The notes beneath the pieces are model-generated. The model had not been told where the DNA came from. It saw only the letters and a program-made list of their open reading frames with translations, and made no database searches. Below are positions 6,949-13,361 of a DNA stretch of 17,837 nt, one piece after another (the first letter of the stretch is position 1; each line of letters starts with the position of its first letter). The DNA comes from Moraxellaceae bacterium AER2_44_116. Its GTDB lineage: Bacteria; Pseudomonadota; Gammaproteobacteria; Pseudomonadales; Moraxellaceae. The position numbers and the translations under genes were made by a program. The stretch lies in NCBI GenBank assembly GCA_006546595.1, contig VIAD01000028.1, positions 1 through 17,837 on the forward strand. Reading direction: 5' to 3'.

Positions 6949-8349
6949 ATGAGCGACCGTTATCAATTATTTGCCAACTCACCTGCTGGCCGTCTATTAA
7001 CCCGTAATTTGGGCTTACCTGCTCCCTTAGTGTTAGACCGTTTTGATGCCAGCAAACCTTTAGTGAATGGTGCGGTATTATTGGGTGCTGCGCCTAATGC
7101 GGAGTTGATTGCGCCGATTGCGAAAGTGTTAAAAAATATTCATGCTGACGTTTATGCAGGTCATTCTGCATCTATTCATCAAATCGCGGCGTCTGATGCA
7201 GGTTTATCATTACGTTCTTTTAGCAGTGATGACCGTATTTTTAAATTTAAGGCGTTTGTGTTTGATGCCACAGGCATTAAAAACAGCGAACAATTAGTTG
7301 AAGTGTACAACTTCTTCCATCCTATCGCCCGTCAATTAGTCAACTGTGGTCGTGTGGTGATTTTGGGTCGTACACCAGAGTCCTGCACCGATCCAAAACA
7401 AGCGACTGCGCAACGTGCTTTAGAAGGTTTTACCCGTTCTGTCGGTAAAGAATTCAAAAAAGCCTGTACCGCGCAATTGATTTATGTTGCGCCTAATGCC
7501 GAAGATCAAATTGAATCGTCTTTACGTTTCTTCTTATCAGCACAATCCGCTTATGTGTCTGGCCAAGTGGTTCGCGTCAGTGCCAGTGAAACACAAGTGA
7601 ATATTGACTGGTCTAAGCCATTAGCAGGCAAAACAGCTTTAGTAACAGGCGCAAGCCGTGGCATTGGCGAAGCAATTGCCGAAGTGTTAGCCCGTGATGG
7701 TGCGCATGTTATTTGTTTAGATATTCCTGCTCAAGAAGCAGACTTACAACGTGTTGCAGGTGCTTTAGGTGGCTCAGTATTAGCATTGGATATTACTGCT
7801 GCTGATGCTCCGCAACAAATTACCGATTACTGCAAAGCCAAAGGCGGTTTGGACATTATCGTTCATAACGCGGGTGTCACGCGTGATAAAACACTAGCGA
7901 ATATGACTCCACAACAATGGGGTTTGGTGATGAACATTAACTTGTCGAGCGAAGAGCGTATTAACGATGCGTTGTTTGCTAACAATGTCATTAATGCTAA
8001 TGGTCGTGTGATTTGTGTGTCGTCGATTAGTGGCATTGCAGGCAACTTAGGCCAAAGCAACTACGGCATGTCCAAAGCAGGTGTGATTGGCATGGTTCAG
8101 TCTATGGCGCCGATTTTGAAAGCGCAAGGCATTACCATTAATGCAGTTGCACCAGGGTTTATTGAAACGCAAATGACTGCTGCCATTCCTTTTGCCATTC
8201 GTGAGGCAGGTCGCCGCATGAACTCCATGTCTCAAGGTGGTCAACCAGTAGATGTGGCGGAAGCCATTGCTTGGTATGCCAGCCCAGCTTCGGCAGGTGT
8301 TAACGGCAACGTAGTTCGTGTTTGTGGTCAAAGTTTGATTGGGGCATAA
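6949..8349 (+). CDS. High-molecular-weight 3-oxoacyl reductase (FabG4-like SDR)
   Basis: Reductase of 466 aa converting a 3-ketoacyl thioester to the 3-hydroxyacyl form. Residues about 1-215 form a degenerate flavodoxin/Rossmann-like N-terminal domain typical of the long FabG class. The catalytic SDR domain follows (about 226-466) with TGASRGIG at 233-240, the NAG motif at 307-309, S359 and the Y372-x3-K376 pair, all intact. Ordinary FabG has about 245 aa, so this is the HMwFabG type, like mycobacterial FabG4. A frame opens upstream at a TTG, but the ATG at 6949 has a good Shine-Dalgarno five bases away. It is first in a plus-strand set with MaoC and an EstB-like hydrolase. Cofactor and carrier (CoA or ACP) cannot be read directly; the thiolase and MaoC neighbours suggest CoA substrates. 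Confidence 0.9.
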   Translation: MSDRYQLFANSPAGRLLTRNLGLPAPLVLDRFDASKPLVNGAVLLGAAPNAELIAPIAKVLKNIHADVYAGHSASIHQIAASDAGLSLRSFSSDDRIFKFKAFVFDATGIKNSEQLVEVYNFFHPIARQLVNCGRVVILGRTPESCTDPKQATAQRALEGFTRSVGKEFKKACTAQLIYVAPNAEDQIESSLRFFLSAQSAYVSGQVVRVSASETQVNIDWSKPLAGKTALVTGASRGIGEAIAEVLARDGAHVICLDIPAQEADLQRVAGALGGSVLALDITAADAPQQITDYCKAKGGLDIIVHNAGVTRDKTLANMTPQQWGLVMNINLSSEERINDALFANNVINANGRVICVSSISGIAGNLGQSNYGMSKAGVIGMVQSMAPILKAQGITINAVAPGFIETQMTAAIPFAIREAGRRMNSMSQGGQPVDVAEAIAWYASPASAGVNGNVVRVCGQSLIGA

Positions 8350-8353
8350 CCCC

Positions 8354-8420
8354 GTAGGGGCGAAAAATCTTTCGCCCTTTTCCGTAAATAACGTTTGGGC
8401 GAATGGTTATTCGCCCCTAC
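8354..8420. repeat. Two-hairpin palindromic element, family A copy 1
   Basis: Outer arms GTAGGGGCGAA (8354-8364) and TTCGCCCCTAC (8410-8420) are perfect inverses. Within them lie two hairpins: GGGCGAA/TTCGCCC at 8358-8377 and again at 8397-8416. The layout is that of a pair of REP-like units in inverted orientation. The left hairpin is followed by TTTT and might act as a weak terminator between FabG and MaoC genes. The right end abuts the AGGAG Shine-Dalgarno of the next gene. Confidence 0.8.
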
Positions 8421-8432
8421 AGGAGTCATTTC

Positions 8433-9299
8433 ATGTCAACTCGCCAACTTGAAAGTTTACCGTCCAGCTTTTCGATGTATCCTAAGGCGTTATTGAATAG
8501 CCTGAAAAAAAAATCGTCTTCTACTACCCTACCCGATTTAATAATCAACTTAAAAAACAGTGCGATTGATCGCCAACACCTCGCGGCTTACAACACGGTT
8601 TGTGGTTTTGGTCAAAGCGATACCTTATCACCCACCTACTTACATATGTTAGTTATGCCTTTACAAATGGCATTAATGATTGAAGATGGATTCCCTTTCC
8701 CATTGTTGGGCTTAGTACATATTGCTAATAAAATTACCCAGTATCGCCCTGTCAATGCCAGTGAAAAAGTGGATGTCAGTTGCCGCTTTGGTGAGTTAAA
8801 AGCGCACGACAAAGGTCAACAATTTACCTTATTAGCTGAAGTGCATATTGGTAATGAATTAGTTTGGGCGGAAGAAACCATCTACTTATTCCGTCAAGCA
8901 ACGGCCAAAACGGGCGACGTGAAAGTTGAAAGTGATAAGCCTAAAGGAACAGCGCCTGTCTTTAATGCCTTATGGTCGATTCCTGCGGATATTGGTCGTC
9001 GTTATGCGGCCGTTTCGGGTGATAGCAACCCTATTCATTTATATAATATGACGGCGAAACTTTTTGGCTTTCCACGCGCGATTGCCCACGGCATGTGGAG
9101 CAAAGCCCATTGTTTAAGTATGTATGAAGGTCGCTTACCGAATGCTTTTGTGGTAGATGTACAATTTAAACTACCCATACTACTACCCGCCAAAGTAGGT
9201 TTTCAATCGGCTGTTAACAGCAAAGTTGAAACACATTTTGCCGTGCTTGATGCCAAATCTGGCAAGCCGCATTTGGCTGGGATGATTAAAGCCCTTTAA
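8433..9299 (+). CDS. MaoC-type (R)-specific enoyl-CoA hydratase, double hotdog
   Basis: Predicted hydratase of 288 aa interconverting trans-2-enoyl and (R)-3-hydroxyacyl thioesters. The C-terminal half has the hydratase-2 motif YAAVSGDSNPIHLYN with catalytic D197 and H202, then AKLFGFPRAIAHGMW, as in MaoC proteins. The N-terminal half (about 40-155) is a degenerate hotdog, giving the double-hotdog size seen in HtdX-type proteins (about 280 aa). A frame opens at 8403, inside the repeat, but the ATG at 8433 is preceded by AGGAG at 8421-8425 with 7-nt spacing and is the likely start. It follows the FabG gene by 83 nt (mostly the palindromic repeat) and precedes the hydrolase gene by 18 nt. Confidence 0.88.
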   Translation: MSTRQLESLPSSFSMYPKALLNSLKKKSSSTTLPDLIINLKNSAIDRQHLAAYNTVCGFGQSDTLSPTYLHMLVMPLQMALMIEDGFPFPLLGLVHIANKITQYRPVNASEKVDVSCRFGELKAHDKGQQFTLLAEVHIGNELVWAEETIYLFRQATAKTGDVKVESDKPKGTAPVFNALWSIPADIGRRYAAVSGDSNPIHLYNMTAKLFGFPRAIAHGMWSKAHCLSMYEGRLPNAFVVDVQFKLPILLPAKVGFQSAVNSKVETHFAVLDAKSGKPHLAGMIKAL

Positions 9300-9317
9300 T
9301 TTCACCGAGAGTCTGCT

Positions 9318-10517
9318 ATGCCCTATGCTATTCAAGGCCACTTTGATGCAAAGTTTCAACACGTCATTGACGTGTTTTTGGCACAACTGCCACAAGAGCC
9401 TAAAGTAGGTGGTGCGGCATTAACGGTTTATCACGAAAATAAAAAAGTCGTGGATGTTTGGGCTGGGGTGTCTACCAAAGATGGCAAGCCGTGGCAAGCA
9501 GACAATATGAGTATTAGCTACTCCACCACCAAAGGTGTGTTGAGTACGCTGGCTCATATCTTGGTAGATGAAGGCAAATTGGCTTACGACCGCCCTATTG
9601 CCGATTATTGGCCTGCATTTGCACAAAACGGCAAACATGGGATAACGCTACGTCATGTCTTAACCCACGAAGCAGGCTTGTACCACTTACGCAGTATGAT
9701 TGATGATGCGCGTGAGATGCTCGACTGGCCACATATGTTGCAGGTGATTGAAACCTCAACGCCAGTTCACAGTGCAGGTTCGCGTGTCGGTTATCACGCG
9801 ATTTCTTTTGGTTGGATTGTGGGCGGTTTGATTGAAAAAGTCACTGGCGAGCCATTAGCAAAAACACTGGCAGAAAAAATCACGCAGCCTTTGAAATTAG
9901 ACGGTTGCTACATCGGTGTACCTCGCTCAGAACTAGAGCGTTGTGTCGAAATAATTGGCGCAGCTCGCTACAAAGCCGAAAAATCCAAACCCAGCAAGAT
10001 CGCTATTTGGCAGCAACAACTGACCGAAAAAGCTTTGCGTTTGACGGGATTTGAACCCAATACCGCTGCCGAAGCGTTAATTCCAAAAGGCATGAGTCGT
10101 TTTTATTTAGATGAAGCCGAAAGCTTACAAGCCTGTATTCCCGGTGCGGGCGGCGTATTTACTGCCCGTTCTTTGGCAAAGATTTATGCAGCGTTGGCAA
10201 ATCACGGTGAAATTGACGGTGTACGATTATTGTCGAATAAAACCGTTGGTGAGTTAGTCAAAGTTCAGAATCGTAACCGTGGCGATGTTGTGCCGATGGC
10301 AATGCATTGGCGTTTAGGTTATCACCGTGTCTATACCACTTGGCCTAAAACACCTTATGCTTTTGGCCATTTTGGCTATGGTGGTTCGGGTGCGTGGGCT
10401 GACCCTTCTCGGCATTTGGCAGTCGGTTATATTGTCAATACGGGTAGCGGTTCTCCGTTTGCAGATTTAAGAATTTGGAAAATTAATACGGCGATTATTG
10501 AGGCGGTGGGTGGTTAA
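9318..10517 (+). CDS. Serine beta-lactamase-like hydrolase/esterase (EstB type)
   Basis: Family S12/class C beta-lactamase fold protein of 399 aa. S69-T-T-K72 is the catalytic SxxK motif. Y159 in GYHAISFGW is placed as the second-motif tyrosine (YxS-like, as in EstB esterases rather than YxN). The HFGYGGSGAW segment near the C terminus corresponds to the HxG-type third motif. No signal peptide is seen (the N terminus is MPYAIQGHFDAKF), so it is probably cytosolic, which argues for an esterase/thioesterase rather than an antibiotic-resistance role. It follows the MaoC gene by 18 nt, presumably in one operon, so its substrate may be an acyl ester linked to the acyl-CoA module. The exact substrate is unknown. 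Confidence 0.88.
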   Translation: MPYAIQGHFDAKFQHVIDVFLAQLPQEPKVGGAALTVYHENKKVVDVWAGVSTKDGKPWQADNMSISYSTTKGVLSTLAHILVDEGKLAYDRPIADYWPAFAQNGKHGITLRHVLTHEAGLYHLRSMIDDAREMLDWPHMLQVIETSTPVHSAGSRVGYHAISFGWIVGGLIEKVTGEPLAKTLAEKITQPLKLDGCYIGVPRSELERCVEIIGAARYKAEKSKPSKIAIWQQQLTEKALRLTGFEPNTAAEALIPKGMSRFYLDEAESLQACIPGAGGVFTARSLAKIYAALANHGEIDGVRLLSNKTVGELVKVQNRNRGDVVPMAMHWRLGYHRVYTTWPKTPYAFGHFGYGGSGAWADPSRHLAVGYIVNTGSGSPFADLRIWKINTAIIEAVGG

Positions 10518-10518
10518 T

Positions 10519-10583
10519 TGTAGGGGCGAATTTATTCGCCTTTATCTTTTATTTAGGTAATGGCGGTTTAAACCGCCCCTACA
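10519..10583. repeat. Two-hairpin palindromic element, family A copy 2; likely terminator for the hydrolase gene
   Basis: Outer arms TGTAGGGGCG (10519-10528) and CGCCCCTACA (10574-10583) are perfect inverses. The left inner hairpin is GGCGAA-TTTA-TTCGCC (10525-10540). The right is a perfect 16-bp palindrome, GGCGGTTTAAACCGCC (10562-10577), different in sequence from the left one. The left hairpin is followed by a T-rich stretch (TTTATCTTTTATTT) and probably terminates the plus-strand hydrolase transcript. The element fills the space between convergent genes. Confidence 0.8.
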
Positions 10584-10589
10584 GTATCA

Positions 10590-11069
10590 TTAAGTCAACG
10601 CATCCGTTGACACAATGACCCCATTATTATCGGCATAAATATATTCACCATTGGCAATCATTACGCCGCCAATTTCTAACGTCAAACCAACATCACCTAC
10701 GCCTTTACGTACACTTTTTAATGGCATAGGAGATAACGCTTGCACACCCAAATCCAACTGAGCTAAGGCATCAACATCTCGTACAGCACCATACACAATC
10801 ACGCCTTCCCAACCACATTTAACGGCACTATCACCAATTAAATCGCCCAATAAGGCACAACGTAATGAACCACCGCCATCGACAACTAAGACTTTACCTG
10901 TACCCTCAGTTGCCAATAACTCTTTGACGCGTGAATTATCTTCAAAACATTTGACGGTAACTACTTGACCACCAAACGATGAACGACCACCAAAGTTTTT
11001 AAACATCGGTGTTAAGACACGAACATTTGGGTAAGCATCGCATAAATCGGGGGTAACATACGTGGCCAT
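10590..11069 (-). CDS. rraA: Ribonuclease E activity regulator RraA
   Basis: Protein of 159 aa, against 161 in E. coli RraA, and similar along its whole length: TPDLCDAY at the start, NFGGRSSFGGQVVTVKCFED at 25-44, VLVVDGGGSLRCALLGD at about 60-76, WEGVIVYGAVRDVD and the C-terminal YADNNGVIVS. In E. coli RraA is a trimer that binds the C-terminal scaffold of RNase E and lowers its activity. The same fold includes 4-hydroxy-4-methyl-2-oxoglutarate aldolases, but the close match to the enterobacterial form favours the regulator. It is second in a two-gene operon: its AAGGAG Shine-Dalgarno overlaps the stop codon of the upstream SDR gene, with 10 nt between the genes. Confidence 0.9.
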   Translation of the reverse strand: MATYVTPDLCDAYPNVRVLTPMFKNFGGRSSFGGQVVTVKCFEDNSRVKELLATEGTGKVLVVDGGGSLRCALLGDLIGDSAVKCGWEGVIVYGAVRDVDALAQLDLGVQALSPMPLKSVRKGVGDVGLTLEIGGVMIANGEYIYADNNGVIVSTDALT

Positions 11070-11079
11070 TTTTTACTCC

Positions 11080-11745
11080 TTAGGCAGTTAAAGCTTTCAT
11101 TTCATCATAATAATAAAAATGAGGATTATCTTCAGGTTGCTCTTGCTGTGCTACGGCAAACATAGATTTAGCAACATCTTCACCTTTAATCGGTTGAATG
11201 GCTCGTAAGCCACCACGTAAAAATGGGCTAATAATAGGAAATAATGCGGCTGAAATATTTTCACCCAAGCGATTTTCTTCTCTCTCGCCAATTAATAATG
11301 ACGGACGAAAAATACTTAAACGAGGGAAATCTAAAGCTGTAATGTCTTTTTCTAAAAGCCCTTTAACACGACTATAAAACACCAAGGCTTTGGGTGACGC
11401 ACCTAATGCCGAAATTAACAAAAAATGCTGACAGCCATTTTGTTTTAAGGTGTGTGCAAATTCAAAATTGTAGGTGTAGTCCACTTTATGAAAAGCGGCT
11501 TTTGTACCTGCTTGCTTAATCGTCGTGCCTAAACAACAAAATGCTTCATCAGCTTTTACCTTCTGTAAGGATTCCGCCAAATGCTCAAAATCAATCACTA
11601 GATTTTTGAGTTTAGGTTGCGCGGCGATTGGTTTGCGCGTGACAGCAATGACCTTTTTATAGGTAGAAGAAGCCAACAGACTCGCTAAAACTTGTTTGCC
11701 GACCATCCCTGTCGCACCGATAATAATTGCGGTTTTTCCGCTCAT
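11080..11745 (-). CDS. Atypical SDR, NAD(P)H-binding oxidoreductase (HTATIP2/TIP30-like)
   Basis: Protein of 221 aa with a Rossmann nucleotide-binding start IIGATGMVGKQV (GxxGxxG at 10-16). There is a possible active-site set S112 (LLISALGA) and Y124-x3-K128 (FYSRVK), and a C-terminal helical region with GGLRAIQPIKGEDVA. Length and motifs fit the atypical short-chain dehydrogenases related to HTATIP2 and NmrA-like proteins. The substrate is unknown, and the bacterial members are generally uncharacterised as far as I know. It is the first gene of the SDR-rraA pair and diverges from liuA. A Shine-Dalgarno-like GAGG precedes the ATG. No membrane segment is evident. Confidence 0.82.
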   Translation of the reverse strand: MSGKTAIIIGATGMVGKQVLASLLASSTYKKVIAVTRKPIAAQPKLKNLVIDFEHLAESLQKVKADEAFCCLGTTIKQAGTKAAFHKVDYTYNFEFAHTLKQNGCQHFLLISALGASPKALVFYSRVKGLLEKDITALDFPRLSIFRPSLLIGEREENRLGENISAALFPIISPFLRGGLRAIQPIKGEDVAKSMFAVAQQEQPEDNPHFYYYDEMKALTA

Positions 11746-11782
11746 AATGCGCCTCAGTCAAAAAGCATAAACAAGAGTCCGA

Positions 11783-11810
11783 ATTATGCCTACTCATCAA
11801 CAATTAGCAA
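11783..11810 (-). promoter_or_regulatory. Predicted sigma-70 promoter for SDR-rraA
   Basis: On the minus strand TTGCTA (11810-11805) and CATAAT (11788-11783) are separated by 16 bp, matching the -35 box at 4 of 6 and the -10 box at 5 of 6 positions. The predicted start would fall about 30 nt before the SDR start codon. Confidence 0.4.
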
Positions 11811-11842
11811 TCCTTTCGTCGATTTTTAACACAACATCGGGC

Positions 11843-11925
11843 TATGCTGGCATAACAATACCGCTATTTGACAGAATTATCCCCTAAGTTACGCTGTAGA
11901 CACTCTATCCAAGCAAGCGGTTGCT
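11843..11925. promoter_or_regulatory. Upstream region of liuA: -35-like box and two small dyads
   Basis: TATGC-N2-GCATA (11843-11854) and AGCAA-N4-TTGCT (11912-11925) are perfect short dyads. TTGACA at 11868-11873 is a consensus -35 box. The best -10 at normal spacing is only TACGCT (11890-11895), so the promoter is weakly supported. No LiuR/MerR-type ACGT-centred dyad like that of Pseudomonas liu promoters was recognised. Confidence 0.3.
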
Positions 11926-11974
11926 AGGTTATCATTCTGCCAACTTTTCACACAACAATGATTATGGGTGTCAA

Positions 11975-13141
11975 ATGAGCTACACAGGAATGAACTTTGC
12001 TTTAGGCGAAACCATCGACCAATTACGCGATATGGTCTATAAATTTGCTCAAGCTGAAATTTTGCCTCGCGCGGCTGAAATTGATAAGAATAATGAATTC
12101 CCGATGGATCTATGGCGCAAATTTGGCGATTTAGGCTTATTAGGCATGACCGTGAGTGAAGAATACGGCGGTGTCAATATGGGCTACTTGGCGCATACCA
12201 TTGCCATTGAAGAAATTTCACGCGCCTCTGCGTCAGTCGGTTTATCTTATGGCGCGCATTCTAATTTATGTGTCAATCAGATATATCGTAATGGCAATGA
12301 TGAACAACGCGCCAAATACTTACCGAAATTAATTAGCGGCGAACACGTCGGCGCATTAGCGATGAGTGAAACCACTGCAGGTTCTGACGTGGTTAGCATG
12401 AAATTACGTGCTGATAAAGTAGATGGCGGTTATGTCTTAAACGGCCACAAAATGTGGATTACCAACGGCCCTGATGCCAATACTTACGTCATTTATGCTA
12501 AAACAGATTTAACGTGTGCCCCTTCTAAAGGCATGACGGCGTTTATTGTTGAGCGTGATTATGCAGGCTTTAGCCGCTCACCTAAACTCGATAAATTGGG
12601 TATGCGCGGCTCTAACACTTGTGAATTAGTCTTTACGGATTGTTTTGTCCCCGAAGAAAATATTCTCGGTAAAGTGGGTGGCGGCACCAAAGTCTTGATG
12701 AGCGGTTTGGATTACGAACGCATTATTTTATCGGCAGGCCCTGTTGGTGTAATGCAAGCCTGTATGGACATTGTGATTCCCTACATTCATGAACGTAAAC
12801 AGTTTGGCCAAGCCATTGGTGAATTTCAATTAATCCAAGGCAAAGTTGCCGATATGTACACGAAACTGAATGCCTCGCGTGCGTATTTGTATGCGGTTGC
12901 ACAAGCATGTGATCGTGGTCAAGCAGAACGTAAAGATGCTGCCGCGACGATTCTATATTGTGCCGAGAACGCCACACAAATGGCGTTAGATGCCATTCAA
13001 TGTTTAGGTGGAAATGGTTATATTAATGACTATGCGACAGGCCGCTTATTACGCGATGCCAAGTTATATGAAATTGGTGCTGGCACATCGGAAATTCGTC
13101 GGATGTTGATTGGTCGCGAGTTGTTTAACGAAACGCGTTAG
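11975..13141 (+). CDS. liuA: Isovaleryl-CoA dehydrogenase
   Basis: FAD acyl-CoA dehydrogenase of 388 aa oxidising isovaleryl-CoA to 3-methylcrotonyl-CoA, passing electrons to ETF. It matches LiuA/IVD along its length: NFALGETID at the start, LAMSETTAGSDVVSMK (about 128-143), MWITNGPDANTYVIYAKTD (160-178), LGMRGSNTCEL, and the C-terminal LGGNGYIN and LYEIGAGTSEIRRMLIGRELFNETR. The catalytic base is E248 in SGLDYER, the position used by isovaleryl-CoA dehydrogenases, whereas most other acyl-CoA dehydrogenases use a Glu near the C terminus. A frame opens 18 codons earlier, but the ATG at 11975 aligns with family starts; its Shine-Dalgarno is weak (GGGTG). It is separated from liuB by 220 bp of repeats. 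Confidence 0.95.
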   Translation: MSYTGMNFALGETIDQLRDMVYKFAQAEILPRAAEIDKNNEFPMDLWRKFGDLGLLGMTVSEEYGGVNMGYLAHTIAIEEISRASASVGLSYGAHSNLCVNQIYRNGNDEQRAKYLPKLISGEHVGALAMSETTAGSDVVSMKLRADKVDGGYVLNGHKMWITNGPDANTYVIYAKTDLTCAPSKGMTAFIVERDYAGFSRSPKLDKLGMRGSNTCELVFTDCFVPEENILGKVGGGTKVLMSGLDYERIILSAGPVGVMQACMDIVIPYIHERKQFGQAIGEFQLIQGKVADMYTKLNASRAYLYAVAQACDRGQAERKDAAATILYCAENATQMALDAIQCLGGNGYINDYATGRLLRDAKLYEIGAGTSEIRRMLIGRELFNETR

Positions 13142-13224
13142 CCCTCACCCCAACCCTCTCCCTCAGGGAGAGGGAGCAAAATGCATTGGTTCTCTCTCCC
13201 TGAGGGAGAGAGCTAGAGTGAGGG
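13142..13224. repeat. Two-hairpin palindromic element, family C
   Basis: Outer arms CCCTCAC (13142-13148) and GTGAGGG (13218-13224) enclose two perfect 9-bp hairpins with 3-nt loops. One is CCCTCTCCC/GGGAGAGGG at 13154-13174 and the other CTCTCTCCC/GGGAGAGAG at 13192-13212. The sequence is of the CCCTCACCCCAACCCTCTCCC type, which I recall as a common intergenic repeat in several gammaproteobacteria. It begins one base after the liuA stop codon. Confidence 0.8.
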
Positions 13225-13259
13225 TAAGGTTTTCGCTATAACGCAGAACCCCACCCTAA

Positions 13260-13290
13260 CCCTCCCCTTATCAAGGGAGGGAACTTTTTT
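13260..13290 (+). terminator. Terminator-like hairpin between liuA and liuB (repeat-derived)
   Basis: CCCTCCCC (13260-13267) and GGGAGGG (13275-13281) pair with one bulged C, extended by TT/AA next to the loop. The stem is followed by AAC and T6 at 13285-13290. The preceding bases (ACCCCACCCTAA) are of a known intergenic repeat type. The structure would act as a full or partial plus-strand terminator, reducing readthrough from liuA into liuBCD. Confidence 0.5.
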
Positions 13291-13361
13291 AGTTTTGCAA
13301 AATTATTTTTAATAACCCACTGTCTATACAAAATATAGGGAGTGTATAAAGGTTCACTGTT

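Noticed and set aside
11848..11864. Sigma-54 promoter before liuA
   Set aside because: The GG and GC elements are 12 bp apart instead of 10, and the -12 box is poor.
13295..13330. Promoter for liuB from TTGCAA (13295-13300) and TATACA (13325-13330)
   Set aside because: The boxes are 24 bp apart, too far for sigma-70, and no better -35 box lies at proper distance.
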